Shown here: positions 44,406-54,026 of the stretch, piece after piece
Position numbering within the stretch: the first letter of the stretch is position 1
Layout of the letters: the number at the start of each line of letters is the position of its first letter
Assembly: GCA_963702195.1 (NCBI GenBank)
Contig: OY969725.1
Location: 1,426,001-1,490,000, forward strand
Source of the DNA: AC-56 sp963702195
GTDB taxonomy: Bacteria > Actinomycetota > Thermoleophilia > Solirubrobacterales > 70-9
Direction: 5' to 3'
DNA: 64,000 bases
The notes under the pieces: generated by a model
Database searches by the model: none
Told to the model about the DNA's origin: nothing
Seen by the model: only the letters and a program-made list of their open reading frames with translations
Position numbers and translations under genes: made by a program

Positions 44406-45337
44406 ACAAGCCGCGCGGGCCACGGTTCCTCGACAACCTCTACCGCGACATGCGGGATCGGCGACTGCTGATTCCAGCGCTTGCACTCGTCGTGGCGCTG
44501 CTTGCCGTTCCCGTGCTCCTGAAGGGCCACGGCTCGGCGACCCCTCCTGCGGCTGCGAAGTCGTCTCTGGGCCATGCCTCGGCGGCCACCGAGCCGGCGG
44601 TCGTCACACAGGAGCTCGGTGTTACCGACTACCGCAAGCGGCTCAACCAGCTGCAGAGCAAGAACCCGTTCCACCAGCAGTACACGATGGAGCCGAGTGG
44701 CGGAGGCGGGACATCAGGTGGCGGCGGCGCGACGAGCGACACCGGGACGCCGAGCGTCTCCACCGGGACCACCGGTGCATCCGACACGTCCACAAGCACG
44801 TCCAGCTCGTCGCTGTCGGGGACATCCTCCACGCCGACCGTGACGGGAGGCACCCCGCCGGCCTCCTCGCCGCCGGTCAGCTCGGCGCCGCCCTCGTCCG
44901 GAGGCTCGAGCCCGCCGACGCCGACGCACCACACCAAGCCCACCTTTCATCTCTACACCTACCGGGTCGCGGTCAAGGTCGGCGAGCCCGGCAAGCTCGC
45001 CGACCGGCCCGAGGTCTCGAGCCTCGCGCTGCTGCCGAGCAAGAACAGGCCGATCCTCTCGTTCCTCGAGGCGAATGGGAAGCAGGCTCTGTTCCTGGTC
45101 TCGACCGACGTGGATTCCGTCAAGGGAGACGGTCGATGTGCCCCCAGGCCGGCTGATTGCCAGTACATCATCATGAGGGCCGGTGACAAGGCGAGCTTCC
45201 ACTACGCGCCTTCCAACAAGCGCTTCAACCTTGTGCTCAAGGACATCCACGCGGTGGAGATCGGCCACAAGCCACCTGCCGGGACTTCCGGCAAGGCGGA
45301 CCTGAAGCCCAAGCTCCCGCTCCTCGGACAGGGCTGA
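44402..45337 (+). CDS. Membrane-anchored pilus-associated protein in the PilP position
   Basis: The 311-residue protein has a cytoplasmic basic start (MNKPRGPRFLDNLYRDMRDRR), one membrane helix (about 23-40), a linker with a KNPFHQQY motif, a long Gly/Ser/Thr/Pro stretch (about 100-180), and a C-terminal domain of about 120 residues (LYTYRVAVKVGEPG...). By position it takes the place of PilP, but PilP is a lipoprotein with an HR/beta domain and binds an outer-membrane secretin, which a monoderm lacks. It is therefore named only by position. The KNPF motif resembles that of PilP-like proteins. Confidence 0.65.
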   Translation: MNKPRGPRFLDNLYRDMRDRRLLIPALALVVALLAVPVLLKGHGSATPPAAAKSSLGHASAATEPAVVTQELGVTDYRKRLNQLQSKNPFHQQYTMEPSGGGGTSGGGGATSDTGTPSVSTGTTGASDTSTSTSSSSLSGTSSTPTVTGGTPPASSPPVSSAPPSSGGSSPPTPTHHTKPTFHLYTYRVAVKVGEPGKLADRPEVSSLALLPSKNRPILSFLEANGKQALFLVSTDVDSVKGDGRCAPRPADCQYIIMRAGDKASFHYAPSNKRFNLVLKDIHAVEIGHKPPAGTSGKADLKPKLPLLGQG

Positions 45338-45391
45338 GCCTGCCACGAGCCGACCGTCTGAGCCGCCCGCAAGCCTCTAGGGTTGGCGGCC

Positions 45392-46558
45392 GTGGCGACG
45401 CTTCGCTTCACAACCGCCGGTGAGTCGCACGGGCCCGGGCTGGTGGCGATCGTCGAGGGGCTGCCCGCCGGGCTCGAGATCGATCGCGAGCGGATCGACG
45501 CCGACATGGCGCGGCGCCAGCTCGGGCACGGCCGCGGTGGGCGGATGAAGATCGAGAGCGACTCGGTCGAGATCCGCTCCGGCGTCCGGCACGGCAAGAC
45601 GCTCGGGAGCCCGCTGGCGGTGCTGGTCGCAAACCGCGACTACGCCAACTGGGAGGAGCGCATGAACCCCTGGCCGGTCGACGCCGAGGTCGAGGAGGTC
45701 CACACGCCTCGGCCCGGTCACGCCGACCTCGCCGGTCTCCTCAAATTCGGCCACGACGACGTCCGCAACGTGCTCGAGCGAGCGAGCGCGCGCGAGACGG
45801 CGGCGCGGATGGCAGCCGGGGCGCTGGCCAAGGAGCTCCTACGCGCCTTCGGCGTGAGCGTTCACAGTCACGTGGTCCGAATCGGGTCGGTACAGGCGCC
45901 CGAGCGCGACGACCTGACCCCCGAGGACTTCGAGGAGGTGGACGAGTCACCCGTCCGCTGCCTGGACGCCGGCGCGAGCGGCGCGATGGTCGAGGAGATC
46001 GACCGCCTGCGGAAGGCCAACGAGAGCCTCGGTGGGATCTTCGAGGTCCGGGCCTTCGGGCTCGTTCCCGGGATCGGGTCGCACACGAGCTGGGAGGAGC
46101 GCCTCGACGGGCGACTCGCCCAGGCGCTGGTGTCGATCCAGGCCGTCAAGGGCGTGTCGGTCGGCGAGGCCTGGGAGGTGGCCGGCAAGCCGGGCTCCGA
46201 GTCGCACGACGAGATCTTCTGGTCGGAGGACGAGGGCTGGCATCGCGAGACCAACCGCGCGGGCGGCGTCGAGGGTGGGATGACGAACGGCGAGCCGCTG
46301 ATCGTCCGCGGTGCGCTGAAGCCGATCTCGACCCTGACCAAGCCGCTGCGCTCGGTGGACACCGAGACAAAAGAGCCCGCCCAGGCCCTCCGGGAGCGGA
46401 CCGACTCGACGGTGGTGCCGGCGGCTGGGGTCGTGGGGGAGGCGATGACCGCTCTCGTCATCGCTCAGGGCTATCGCGAGAAGTTCGGCGGCGATCACGT
46501 CGACGACGCGGTCGCCGCGTTCGACGCCTACCGGGAGCGAATCGGTTGGCGCCGGTAG
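45392..46558 (+). CDS. aroC: Chorismate synthase
   Basis: Makes chorismate from EPSP using reduced FMN, the last shared step to aromatic amino acids. The 388-residue product has the opening FTTAGESHGPGL, RRQLGHGRGGRMKIESD, the RPGHADLAG motif, the long central RASARETAARMAAGALAKELL and the closing RTDSTVVPAAGVVGEAM. GTG 45392 is used since the family begins with VATLRF; the upstream TTG gives three extra residues. Its 3' end overlaps the aroKB start by 13 bases. Confidence 0.96.
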   Translation: MATLRFTTAGESHGPGLVAIVEGLPAGLEIDRERIDADMARRQLGHGRGGRMKIESDSVEIRSGVRHGKTLGSPLAVLVANRDYANWEERMNPWPVDAEVEEVHTPRPGHADLAGLLKFGHDDVRNVLERASARETAARMAAGALAKELLRAFGVSVHSHVVRIGSVQAPERDDLTPEDFEEVDESPVRCLDAGASGAMVEEIDRLRKANESLGGIFEVRAFGLVPGIGSHTSWEERLDGRLAQALVSIQAVKGVSVGEAWEVAGKPGSESHDEIFWSEDEGWHRETNRAGGVEGGMTNGEPLIVRGALKPISTLTKPLRSVDTETKEPAQALRERTDSTVVPAAGVVGEAMTALVIAQGYREKFGGDHVDDAVAAFDAYRERIGWRR

Positions 46559-48120
46559 AGGGTCGCCGCGCCCAGGGTGGCGGCGCACCGGGTCGGACCC
46601 CGGCGATCGTCTTCGTCGGCTTCATGGGAGCCGGCAAGACCACGGCGGTCGAGGCGGCGCGCGCGGCCGGGCTGGACGCGATCGACGCCGACGACATGCT
46701 CGAGGAGGAGATCGGCATGCCGATCACCACCTTCTTCGGCCGCCGTGGGGAGGACGAGTTTCGAAGCCTCGAGGCGGCCGAGGTGGAGCGGCTGCTCGAG
46801 GGTGCCGACGGCGGCGTCATCGCGCTCGGCGGGGGTGCCGTGTACTCGGAGCGGGTGCGCAAGGCGCTCGGCCGCCACGTCGTCGTCTGGCTCGAGGTCT
46901 CTGCCGAAGAGGCATGGCGCAGGGTCGAGGGCAGCGGCCGGCCGCTGGCGAAGGATCGTGAGCGCTTCGAGGACCTTCACCGGGAGCGCGAGCCGATCTA
47001 CGCCCGTCTGGCCGATGCGGTGCTGCCGTCCGCCGACAAGGAGCTGGCGAGCCGGGCGCTGCCGTGGCTCCTTTGCCTGCGAGAGCTTCCTCCCGAGACG
47101 CACATGGCGTGGGGGATCAGCGCCTCGGGCGAGTACCCCGCCTACGTGGGCCCGGGAATCCTCGACGGAGTCTGGTGGCCGCTCGCGAGCCGCCGCTTCT
47201 GCCTCGCGGACACGACGGTCGCGGGGCTGTACGGCGATGCCGTCCGGCCGTTGGCGGGCCAGGTGACGGTGGAGCCCGGCGAGCGGGCGAAGACCCTGGC
47301 CGAGGCCGAGGGCGTCCTGCGCGAGCTCGCGCAGCAGGGCATGGCCCGCGACGACCACCTCGTCGCTCTCGGCGGCGGCGTCGTCGGCGATCTCGGCGGA
47401 TTCTGCGCGGCCACCTACCAGCGCGGTGTCGACGTCGTGCAGGTCCCGACCACGCTGGTGGCGCAGGTGGACTCCGCCTACGGTGGGAAGACCGGCGTCG
47501 ACCTCCCGGAGGCGAAGAACTACGTGGGCGCCTACCACATGCCCAGCGCAGTGCTGGCCGACACCTCCACGCTGGCCACGCTGCCGCCCGAGGAGATGGC
47601 CGCCGGGTTCACCGAGGTCGTCAAGACAGCGCTGATCGCCGGCGGCGAGCTCTGGAATCGCGTGCGCGGGTTGGAGGGACTCGACCCCGCCGACCTCACC
47701 GACACCGTCTTCGAATGCGCCCGGACGAAGCTGGACGTGGTCGCCGCCGATGAGCGCGACGCGGGGGGGCGGGCGGTGCTCAATCTCGGGCACACCGTCG
47801 GCCACGCGATCGAGGCCGCCACCGGATACGAGCGCTACCGCCACGGCGAGGCGGTCGGCTTGGGGCTGCTCGCGGCTTTGCGCCTCTCGGACGCGGGCGA
47901 GCTGCGCGACGAGGTGGCCGCGTTGCTCGCGGCGCATGCGCTTCCGACCAGCCTCGACTCGTCGGTCGACGTCGATGCCCTCCTGGAGGCGGTCGAGCGC
48001 GACAAGAAGAAGACCGCCGACGGAGTGGGGTTCGTTCTGCTCGCGAACCCGGGAGATCCCCGGCCAGGCCAGAGCGTGGACCCGGAAGCGCTGCGCGCCG
48101 CGGTGGAGGAGCTCCGATGA
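46546..48120 (+). CDS. aroKB: Fused shikimate kinase and 3-dehydroquinate synthase (AroK-AroB)
   Basis: A 524-residue bifunctional enzyme. Residues about 20-180 are shikimate kinase (P-loop GFMGAGKTT, D-A-D-D metal site, GGGAV loop, RPLAKDRERF lid). Residues about 185-524 are DHQ synthase (GGGVVGDLGGFCAATYQRG, TTLVAQVDSAYGGKTGVDL, and the zinc ligands in NLGHTVGHAIE and YRHGEAVGLG). Such fusions are known elsewhere, for example in Thermotoga, but most bacteria have two genes. The start is TTG 46546 inside aroC; no better start exists before the P-loop. AroQ follows with ATGA overlap. Confidence 0.92.
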   Translation: MAPVEGRRAQGGGAPGRTPAIVFVGFMGAGKTTAVEAARAAGLDAIDADDMLEEEIGMPITTFFGRRGEDEFRSLEAAEVERLLEGADGGVIALGGGAVYSERVRKALGRHVVVWLEVSAEEAWRRVEGSGRPLAKDRERFEDLHREREPIYARLADAVLPSADKELASRALPWLLCLRELPPETHMAWGISASGEYPAYVGPGILDGVWWPLASRRFCLADTTVAGLYGDAVRPLAGQVTVEPGERAKTLAEAEGVLRELAQQGMARDDHLVALGGGVVGDLGGFCAATYQRGVDVVQVPTTLVAQVDSAYGGKTGVDLPEAKNYVGAYHMPSAVLADTSTLATLPPEEMAAGFTEVVKTALIAGGELWNRVRGLEGLDPADLTDTVFECARTKLDVVAADERDAGGRAVLNLGHTVGHAIEAATGYERYRHGEAVGLGLLAALRLSDAGELRDEVAALLAAHALPTSLDSSVDVDALLEAVERDKKKTADGVGFVLLANPGDPRPGQSVDPEALRAAVEELR

Positions 48121-48557
48121 GGAATCGCGTCGAGGTGCTCCACGGCGTCAACTTCGACGTCCTCGGGCGGCGCGACCCCGAGCAGTACGGCGGGGTGCCG
48201 CTGCCGGAGCTCGAGGTGCAGATCAAGCGCTACGCCTTCGATCTGGACCTCGGCGTCACCTTCTTTCAATCGAACTTCGAGGGCGAGTTCGTCGAGTACC
48301 TGCACCGCCTGCCCGAGCTCGCCGACGCGGCGATCATCAACGCGGGCGCGTGGACCCACTACAGCTACGCGATCCGCGACGCGCTCGAGATCGCGAGCGT
48401 TCCCGTCGTGGAGGTGCATCTGTCCGACATCACGTCCCGTGAGGAATGGCGGCGCCACTCGGTCTTCGAGGGCCTGGTGATTGGCGTCGTCTCAGGAAAG
48501 GGCGCCGAGGGCTACCGCGAGGCGCTGGAGATGCTCAAGAAGGAGCTCGATGAATGA
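48117..48557 (+). CDS. aroQ: Type II 3-dehydroquinate dehydratase, divergent
   Basis: Dehydrates dehydroquinate by the trans (type II) route in a dodecamer. The 146 residues retain the active-site set: Asn in GVNFDVLG, Arg in LGRRDP, Tyr in QYGG, Asn and His in INAGAWTHYS, His in VEVHLSD and Arg in REEWRRHS. Several positions differ from the usual family: GVN instead of GPN and SD instead of SN, so loop details are unusual. It overlaps aroKB and pepP by four bases each, the classic aroC-aroK-aroB-aroQ-pepP order. Confidence 0.9.
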   Translation: MRNRVEVLHGVNFDVLGRRDPEQYGGVPLPELEVQIKRYAFDLDLGVTFFQSNFEGEFVEYLHRLPELADAAIINAGAWTHYSYAIRDALEIASVPVVEVHLSDITSREEWRRHSVFEGLVIGVVSGKGAEGYREALEMLKKELDE

Positions 48558-49657
48558 ACGGTGAGCCGCGATCCGACCGCCTGGCCAAGCTCGTCGCCGA
48601 CGAGGGCCTCGACCAGCTCCTGGTCGGCGACCTCGTGCACCCCAGCGAGACGGGCCGCGAGGCGGGCGCCAACCTCAGCTGGCTCACCGGCTTCACGGGC
48701 AGCAGCGGCCTGGCTCTGATTTGCGCCGAGGAGCGCCTGTTCTTCACCGACTTCCGGTACACGGAGCGGGCGGAGCGCGAGGTTGGAAGCGAGTTCGAGC
48801 GGGTGACGGTCGAGCGGGGCCTGATCTCCGACGCTGCCGCGCGCTTGCACGGTCGAGTCGGCTACGACGACGCGCAGACGAGCGTCAAGAACCACGCGAG
48901 GCTCACCGAGGTCGCCCCGGAGGGGGTTGAGCTCGTCGCCGCGCCGGGCCTCGTGGAGAGGCTTCGCCGCCACAAGGACTCCTGGGAGCTCGAGGCGATC
49001 GCCAAGGCGGCGCGGATCACCGATCAGGTCTACGAGTGGATCTACGAGCGCGGTGTCGTCGGCAGGACCGAGAGGGGGATCATGCTCGACGCCCACCAGC
49101 GCCTGCGGGAGCTCGGAGCCTCCGAGCCGTCATTTCCGGCAATCGTCGCCGCCGGTGAGAACAGCGCCTTGCCGCACCACGATTCCTCCGATCGCGAGGT
49201 GAAGAAGGGCGAGCTCCTCCTCATCGACATGGGGGCGATCGTCGACGGGTACTGCTCGGACTGCACGCGCACCGTGGGCACCGGCGAGCTGGACGACGAG
49301 GCGCGCAAGGTGTACGAGGTCGTCCGCTCCGCGCAGGCCGCCGCGCTCGACGGGATCCGCGCCGGCACCCCCGGGACCGAGGCCGACGCTGTCGCCCGCG
49401 ACGCGATCATCGCCGACGGCTATGGCGACGAGTTCGGCCATGGGCTGGGGCACGGCGTCGGGATCGAGGTCCACGAGGCGCCGCGCCTCTCCAAGCGCTC
49501 CGAGGAGACGCTCGAGGCCGGCGACGTGGTGACGGTCGAGCCGGGCGTCTACCTGCCGGGCCGCTTCGGGGTCCGCATCGAGGACCTCGTGATGGTCACG
49601 GAAAACGGCTGCCGCAACCTCAGCGGCGTCGCCAAGGACCTGCGAGTCGTCGGCTAG
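48554..49657 (+). CDS. pepP: Xaa-Pro aminopeptidase (M24 family)
   Basis: The 367-residue protein has an N-terminal creatinase-like domain (GREAGANLSWLTGFTGSSGLAL) and a C-terminal pita-bread domain with the M24 metal ligands in LLIDMGAIVDGYCSDCTRT (two Asp), GHGLGHGVGIEVHE (His, Glu) and VEPGVYLPGRFGVRIED (Glu). It splits off N-terminal residues before proline. In many bacteria pepP is next to aroQ and upstream of efp; here efp is not next in line. Confidence 0.93.
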   Translation: MNGEPRSDRLAKLVADEGLDQLLVGDLVHPSETGREAGANLSWLTGFTGSSGLALICAEERLFFTDFRYTERAEREVGSEFERVTVERGLISDAAARLHGRVGYDDAQTSVKNHARLTEVAPEGVELVAAPGLVERLRRHKDSWELEAIAKAARITDQVYEWIYERGVVGRTERGIMLDAHQRLRELGASEPSFPAIVAAGENSALPHHDSSDREVKKGELLLIDMGAIVDGYCSDCTRTVGTGELDDEARKVYEVVRSAQAAALDGIRAGTPGTEADAVARDAIIADGYGDEFGHGLGHGVGIEVHEAPRLSKRSEETLEAGDVVTVEPGVYLPGRFGVRIEDLVMVTENGCRNLSGVAKDLRVVG

Positions 49658-49665
49658 AGACCCGG

Positions 49666-50181
49666 GTGGCCGAGCTCGCGATCAGGGTCCCGTCGGTCGA
49701 GGCCCTATTCGACGCGTGGAGCGCCGAGCCGATGGAGCGGCGGCCGCTCAGTGACGAGGCGCGGGAGCGGATCGTGGACGCGTGGACGCAGGCACGCAAG
49801 CGCGCGACCGAGCCTCCCACGGTCGCGCTCCGCCTCCCGGACTCCGAGCGCCGCGATGGCCTCGAGGACACGATCGCGGCGGCCGTTCACAACGACATGG
49901 AGGCGATGGCCGTCGACTCGCGCCGGCATTGGATCCGGCGGAGCCTGCGCCCGCGCGAGAGCCGCATCGGCATCGCCCTCTTCTTCGTTGCCGTGACGAT
50001 CGCGGCGGTGATCGACTTTGGGGACAGCGGCGACTCCTTCTTCGGGCAGATCTTCGTCGTCCTCTCGTGGGTCGCCCTGTGGGGACCCGCCTACCGGGTC
50101 CTAACCGCGGCGTCGTTCCGCCTTGCCCGCAAGTACTTCATCGAGCTCGCCAAGGCCGACGTCAGGATCGACTGGGACTAG
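49666..50181 (+). CDS. Membrane protein of unknown function after pepP
   Basis: Not recognised. The 171-residue product has a soluble helical first half (about 1-98), two hydrophobic segments (about 103-120 and 127-145) and a short charged tail ending VRIDWD. GTG 49666 follows pepP by eight bases, so they are probably co-transcribed. The last four bases overlap the stop of the M42 peptidase on the other strand. No catalytic motif is visible. Confidence 0.65.
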   Translation: MAELAIRVPSVEALFDAWSAEPMERRPLSDEARERIVDAWTQARKRATEPPTVALRLPDSERRDGLEDTIAAAVHNDMEAMAVDSRRHWIRRSLRPRESRIGIALFFVAVTIAAVIDFGDSGDSFFGQIFVVLSWVALWGPAYRVLTAASFRLARKYFIELAKADVRIDWD

Positions 50182-51233
50182 CGCGTCAGGTCCAGGTCCG
50201 GGCCGAGCGACGTGGCGAATGCCGCCAGCAACTCGATCGTCGCCTCCACGTCGCCCAGGTCCACGAGCTCGACCGGCGAGTGCATGTAGCGCAGCGGGAT
50301 CGAGACCAGGCCGGCCGGAATGCCGGCCCGTGAGATCTGGATCGAGTCGGCGTCCGTGTGGGTCGCCCGGCCCGATGCCTCGATCGTGTATGAGATGTCG
50401 TTGCGCTCGGCAGTCTCGGCGAGCAGCTCGAAGATCTGCGGCGAAAGGACCGCCCCGCGGCCGATCACCGGGCCTGAGCCCAGGGGGTGGGAGCCCTGTT
50501 CCTTTTCGTCGATGCCCGGGGCGTCCGTCGCGTGGGTGACGTCGACCGCGATCGCCAGATCGGGCTCCAGCGAGAAGGACGTCGTCAGCGCGCCCTTGCC
50601 CCCGATCTCCTCCTGCGCGGCGGCCACGGCGGCCATTCCACCCTTCAGGCCGCCGCTGTCGTTGACCTGGCGCAGCGCCTCGAGCGCCACGTAGACCCCG
50701 AGCCGGTTGTCGAGGGACCGCGAGACCAGCCGGCGCCCAGCGAGCGGCAGCGGGTCGGCGGCGACCACGGCCGAGTCCCCGATGCGGACGCGCTCGTGGG
50801 CCTCGTCGCCGTCGGCGGCGCCGATGTCGATGTGCATGTCGCGCAGCTCGGCGACCTTCTTGCGCTGCTCGTCGCGCAGCAGGTGGATCGGCTTGCGCCC
50901 GATGACGCCGGCGACGGCGCCGTCCCTGGTCTGCAGGCGCACCCGCTGGCCGAGCAGGATCTGCGGGTCCCAACCGCCGATCGGCGCGAAGTAGAGGAAG
51001 CCCTTCTCGTCGATGTGCGTGACGACGAGGCCGATCTCGTCGATATGGCCGACGATCGCGAACAGCGGCTTCGCATCGGCGTCGCCGATCCTCGCCACCG
51101 AGGAGCCGAGCGAGTCGCTCGTCACCTCGGCGAAAGATGCCGCCTCGCGCCAGACCTCGTTCGCGGGGCCCTCGTACCCGGATGGTCCCGGTGCCCCGAG
51201 CAGGTCACGTAACAGTTGCGGCGCGTCGCTCAT
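50178..51233 (-). CDS. M42 family metallo-aminopeptidase (FrvX-like)
   Basis: The 351-residue product has the dodecameric TET-type aminopeptidase pattern: GPSGYEGPAN at the start, the first metal ligands in VGHIDEIGL, GRKPIHLL, RSLDNRLGVYVALEAL with the bridging Asp, AAQEEIGGKGA with the catalytic Glu pair, VDVTHATDAPG, and GRATHTDADSI near the end. M42 enzymes trim peptides in the cytoplasm; some act as glucanases. The gene is read against pepP and its neighbour. Confidence 0.9.
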   Translation of the reverse strand: MSDAPQLLRDLLGAPGPSGYEGPANEVWREAASFAEVTSDSLGSSVARIGDADAKPLFAIVGHIDEIGLVVTHIDEKGFLYFAPIGGWDPQILLGQRVRLQTRDGAVAGVIGRKPIHLLRDEQRKKVAELRDMHIDIGAADGDEAHERVRIGDSAVVAADPLPLAGRRLVSRSLDNRLGVYVALEALRQVNDSGGLKGGMAAVAAAQEEIGGKGALTTSFSLEPDLAIAVDVTHATDAPGIDEKEQGSHPLGSGPVIGRGAVLSPQIFELLAETAERNDISYTIEASGRATHTDADSIQISRAGIPAGLVSIPLRYMHSPVELVDLGDVEATIELLAAFATSLGPDLDLTR

Positions 51234-51307
51234 GTCTTTACGAAACCTATACGGCGATCGTCTGAATCTCCGCGCGGCCTTAGCGCGGGGAGACGCAGGA
51301 TGCTGGC

Positions 51308-53317
51308 ATGGCCAAGGCGGTCCTTCACGAGGCGGCGCACAAGCTCGGCCATTGGGTTCCGCCCAACCCCAGCACCAAGGAGGAGGCGGAGGCCGTCAAG
51401 CGGCGCTTCGAGGCGCTCAAGGAGCCCGATCGCGACGTCATCGCTCACGCCGGCAGGGCGGTGCTCGCGCTCGGGGCTCTCGGGGTGGTGTACGGCGACA
51501 TCGGCACGAGCCCCCTTTACACGGAGCAGGTCATCTTCACGACCCACAAGGCTGCGGCGCACGCGAACGTGGCCGGCGTCTATGGAGTCGTCTCGCTGAT
51601 CTTCTGGGCGCTGATGATCGTCGTCTCGACCAAGTACGCCGGGTTCATCATGCGCGCCCACAACCGCGGTGACGGCGGGATCATGGCGCTGGCGGCCCTG
51701 CTACAGCGAAACCGGGTGGTGCACGGCGTGGCCCTCGTGACTCTCGGGATCTTCGGCGCCGCGCTGTTCTTCGGCGACGGCATCATCACCCCGTCGATCT
51801 CGGTTCTGGGGTCGCTCCAGGGCCTCAAGGTCGCCGCGCCGGAGCTGTCCCATCTCGTGGTTCCACTATCCGTGGGGATCCTCGTCGCCCTGTTCTGCCT
51901 CCAGCGGCGCGGCTCGGGGGCGATCGGCTGGCTGTTCGGGCCGGTGATCCTCGTCTGGTTCGGCGCGATTGCGCTCTTGGGCCTCAGCCAGGTCGTCAAG
52001 GACCCGGCCGTCCTTCAGGCCCTGTCTCCCACATGGGGCGTGCAGTTCCTGTTCGACAACGGCGTCACGGGCTACCTCGCCCTCGGCGGTGTGGTGCTCG
52101 CGGTGACCGGTGCAGAGGCGCTCTACGCGGATCGAGGCCACTTCGGCGCCGCTCCCATCCGCATGGGTTGGTTCGCCGTCGCGCTACCGGCCCTGATGCT
52201 CAACTACCTGGGGCAGGGCGTCCTGATCCTCCACGACCCGAGCGCCGCATCGAACCCGTTCTACCTGATGGTCCCGGGCTGGGCCCAGTACCCGATGCTG
52301 TTCCTGGCGACCGCGGCGACCATCATCGCCTCGCAGGCGGCGATCTCGGGGTCCTTCTCGGTCGCGAGGCAGGCGATGCAACTCGGCTTCCTCCCGCGGC
52401 TGACGATCCGCCACCCGTCGAAGGTCGAGGGACAGATCTACGTCCCGATCATCAACTGGGCGCTGTGCGCCGGCGTCGTCGCATTGACGCTGGTCTTCCA
52501 GTCCGCGGATCGGCTCGGGGACATCTACGGCGTTGCGGTCACGGCGACCTTCGTCTTGAACACGGTGCTGTTCCTGGCGGTCGCGCGCCTGCTGTGGGGC
52601 ACGGCCAAGTGGAAGCTCGCCCTCGTCGGCACGCTCTTCCTCACCGTCGAGCTGACGTTCTTTTCCGCCAACATCGCGAAGGTCGAGCACGGTGCGTGGC
52701 TGTCGCTGGCGATCGCGACCGTCCTGTCGCTGGTGATGGTCAACTGGAAGCGAGGCCAGACGGTCGTGACCAGAAACCGCACCGCCAAGGAGGGGCCACT
52801 CACCAACTTCCTCGAGGGCCTGCCGGCCAAGGATCCTCCCCTGGTTCGAGTGCCCGGGGTCGCAGTCTTCCTGAGCCCGTCGAAGGAGACCACGCCGTTG
52901 GCGCTCCGGGCGGAGGTGGAGTACACGAACACCTTCCACGAGCGGGTTCTCATGGTCTCTGTCGACCAGGTCAGCATCCCCCAGGTCGACGACGACGAGC
53001 GCTTCATGGTTGAGCAGCTCGGCGGCCAGTTCACGGTCTGGCACGTGACGATCAGGGTCGGCTATCAGGAGAAGCTCAACGTCCCCGCGGCACTCCGGAT
53101 GTGCCGCAGGCAGGGGCTGCTCGAACGGAACCTGGGTCTCGAGGACGCCAAGTACTTCCTCTCGCGAATCACGATCGCGCCAGCCGATGCATCGCCGCTC
53201 AAGCTCTGGCGAAAGAGGCTCTTCGTCGCGATGGCCCGCAACGCAGCGAGCCCGATCGAGGCTTTCAGGCTGCCGAGGGAGAGCACCGTGATCATCGGAT
53301 CGCAGGTCGCGCTCTGA
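51308..53317 (+). CDS. kup: KUP/HAK/KT potassium transporter
   Basis: The 669-residue protein has a Kup-type pattern with about twelve membrane helices to residue ~460 and a cytoplasmic C-terminal domain. GVVYGDIGTSPLYT is the conserved first helix motif; GDGIITPSISVLGSLQGL, TGAEALYADRGHFGAAPIRMGW and SQAAISGSFSVARQAMQLGFLPRL follow. It imports K+ with H+. The N-terminus has about 40 extra charged residues. It converges with the kdpDE-like pair, suggesting a potassium-homeostasis locus. Confidence 0.95.
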   Translation: MAKAVLHEAAHKLGHWVPPNPSTKEEAEAVKRRFEALKEPDRDVIAHAGRAVLALGALGVVYGDIGTSPLYTEQVIFTTHKAAAHANVAGVYGVVSLIFWALMIVVSTKYAGFIMRAHNRGDGGIMALAALLQRNRVVHGVALVTLGIFGAALFFGDGIITPSISVLGSLQGLKVAAPELSHLVVPLSVGILVALFCLQRRGSGAIGWLFGPVILVWFGAIALLGLSQVVKDPAVLQALSPTWGVQFLFDNGVTGYLALGGVVLAVTGAEALYADRGHFGAAPIRMGWFAVALPALMLNYLGQGVLILHDPSAASNPFYLMVPGWAQYPMLFLATAATIIASQAAISGSFSVARQAMQLGFLPRLTIRHPSKVEGQIYVPIINWALCAGVVALTLVFQSADRLGDIYGVAVTATFVLNTVLFLAVARLLWGTAKWKLALVGTLFLTVELTFFSANIAKVEHGAWLSLAIATVLSLVMVNWKRGQTVVTRNRTAKEGPLTNFLEGLPAKDPPLVRVPGVAVFLSPSKETTPLALRAEVEYTNTFHERVLMVSVDQVSIPQVDDDERFMVEQLGGQFTVWHVTIRVGYQEKLNVPAALRMCRRQGLLERNLGLEDAKYFLSRITIAPADASPLKLWRKRLFVAMARNAASPIEAFRLPRESTVIIGSQVAL

Positions 53318-53339
53318 TCCAGGACGGCGCCCGGGCGGG

Positions 53340-54026
53340 TCAGTCGTCACGCAGCCGGTAGCCGATCCCCGGCTCGGTGATCAGATAGCGCGGCCGTGAT
53401 GGATCCGGCTCCAGCTTCGAGCGGATGTGCGCGACGTGGACCCGGAGGTAGTGAGTCTCGTTCTCGAATCCGGGGCCCCAGACCTCGTGGAGCAGCTGGC
53501 GATGGGTCACGAGCTTTCCGCGGTGGGTGGCGAGCACGCGAAGGAGGTCGAACTCGATTGGGGTGAGGTGGACGAGCTCACCTCGGCTGGTGATTTCGCG
53601 AGCCTCGAGGTCGATCGCCAAGTTGCCGATCTCGATCCGCGGCTCGCTCTCCTCGGTCACGCGACGGAGCACGGCACGCAGGCGGGCCAGCAGCTCGTCG
53701 GTCCCGAACGGCTTCGTGATGTAGTCGTCGGCGCCGGCGTCCAGTGCGCGGACCTTCTCGCGCTCGTCGCCGACCGCGGAGAGCACGATGATCGGCAGGC
53801 CGCTCCAGCGGCGGACCTCCTCACACACCTCGACCCCGGAGCCGTCAGGGAGGATCAGGTCGAGCACAATGGCGTCGGGAGGACGGACCGCCACGGCGTC
53901 GAGCGCCTCCTGCTTGGTCTCGGCCTGCTGGGTCGCGTACCCGGCGCCCCGCAGGATCACCTTGAGGGCGCGGACGATCTGGGGCTCGTCGTCGACGACC
54001 AGGACGCGCTGGCCGTCGGTGCTCAC
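53340..54026 (-). CDS. kdpE: OmpR/KdpE-type response regulator
   Basis: The 228 residues have a receiver domain with the acidic pair D12-D13, phospho-acceptor D56 (LDLILPDGSG) and the late lysine in YITKPF, then a winged-helix output domain (LTPIEFDLLRVLATHRGKLVTHRQLLHEVWG, GIGYRL). Sequence order and the GPGFENETHYLRVHVAHIRSKLE stretch are typical of KdpE. It is translated with the sensor kinase by a four-base overlap. No kdpFABC pump is nearby, so its targets may include kup across the convergent gap. Confidence 0.9.
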   Translation of the reverse strand: MSTDGQRVLVVDDEPQIVRALKVILRGAGYATQQAETKQEALDAVAVRPPDAIVLDLILPDGSGVEVCEEVRRWSGLPIIVLSAVGDEREKVRALDAGADDYITKPFGTDELLARLRAVLRRVTEESEPRIEIGNLAIDLEAREITSRGELVHLTPIEFDLLRVLATHRGKLVTHRQLLHEVWGPGFENETHYLRVHVAHIRSKLEPDPSRPRYLITEPGIGYRLRDD

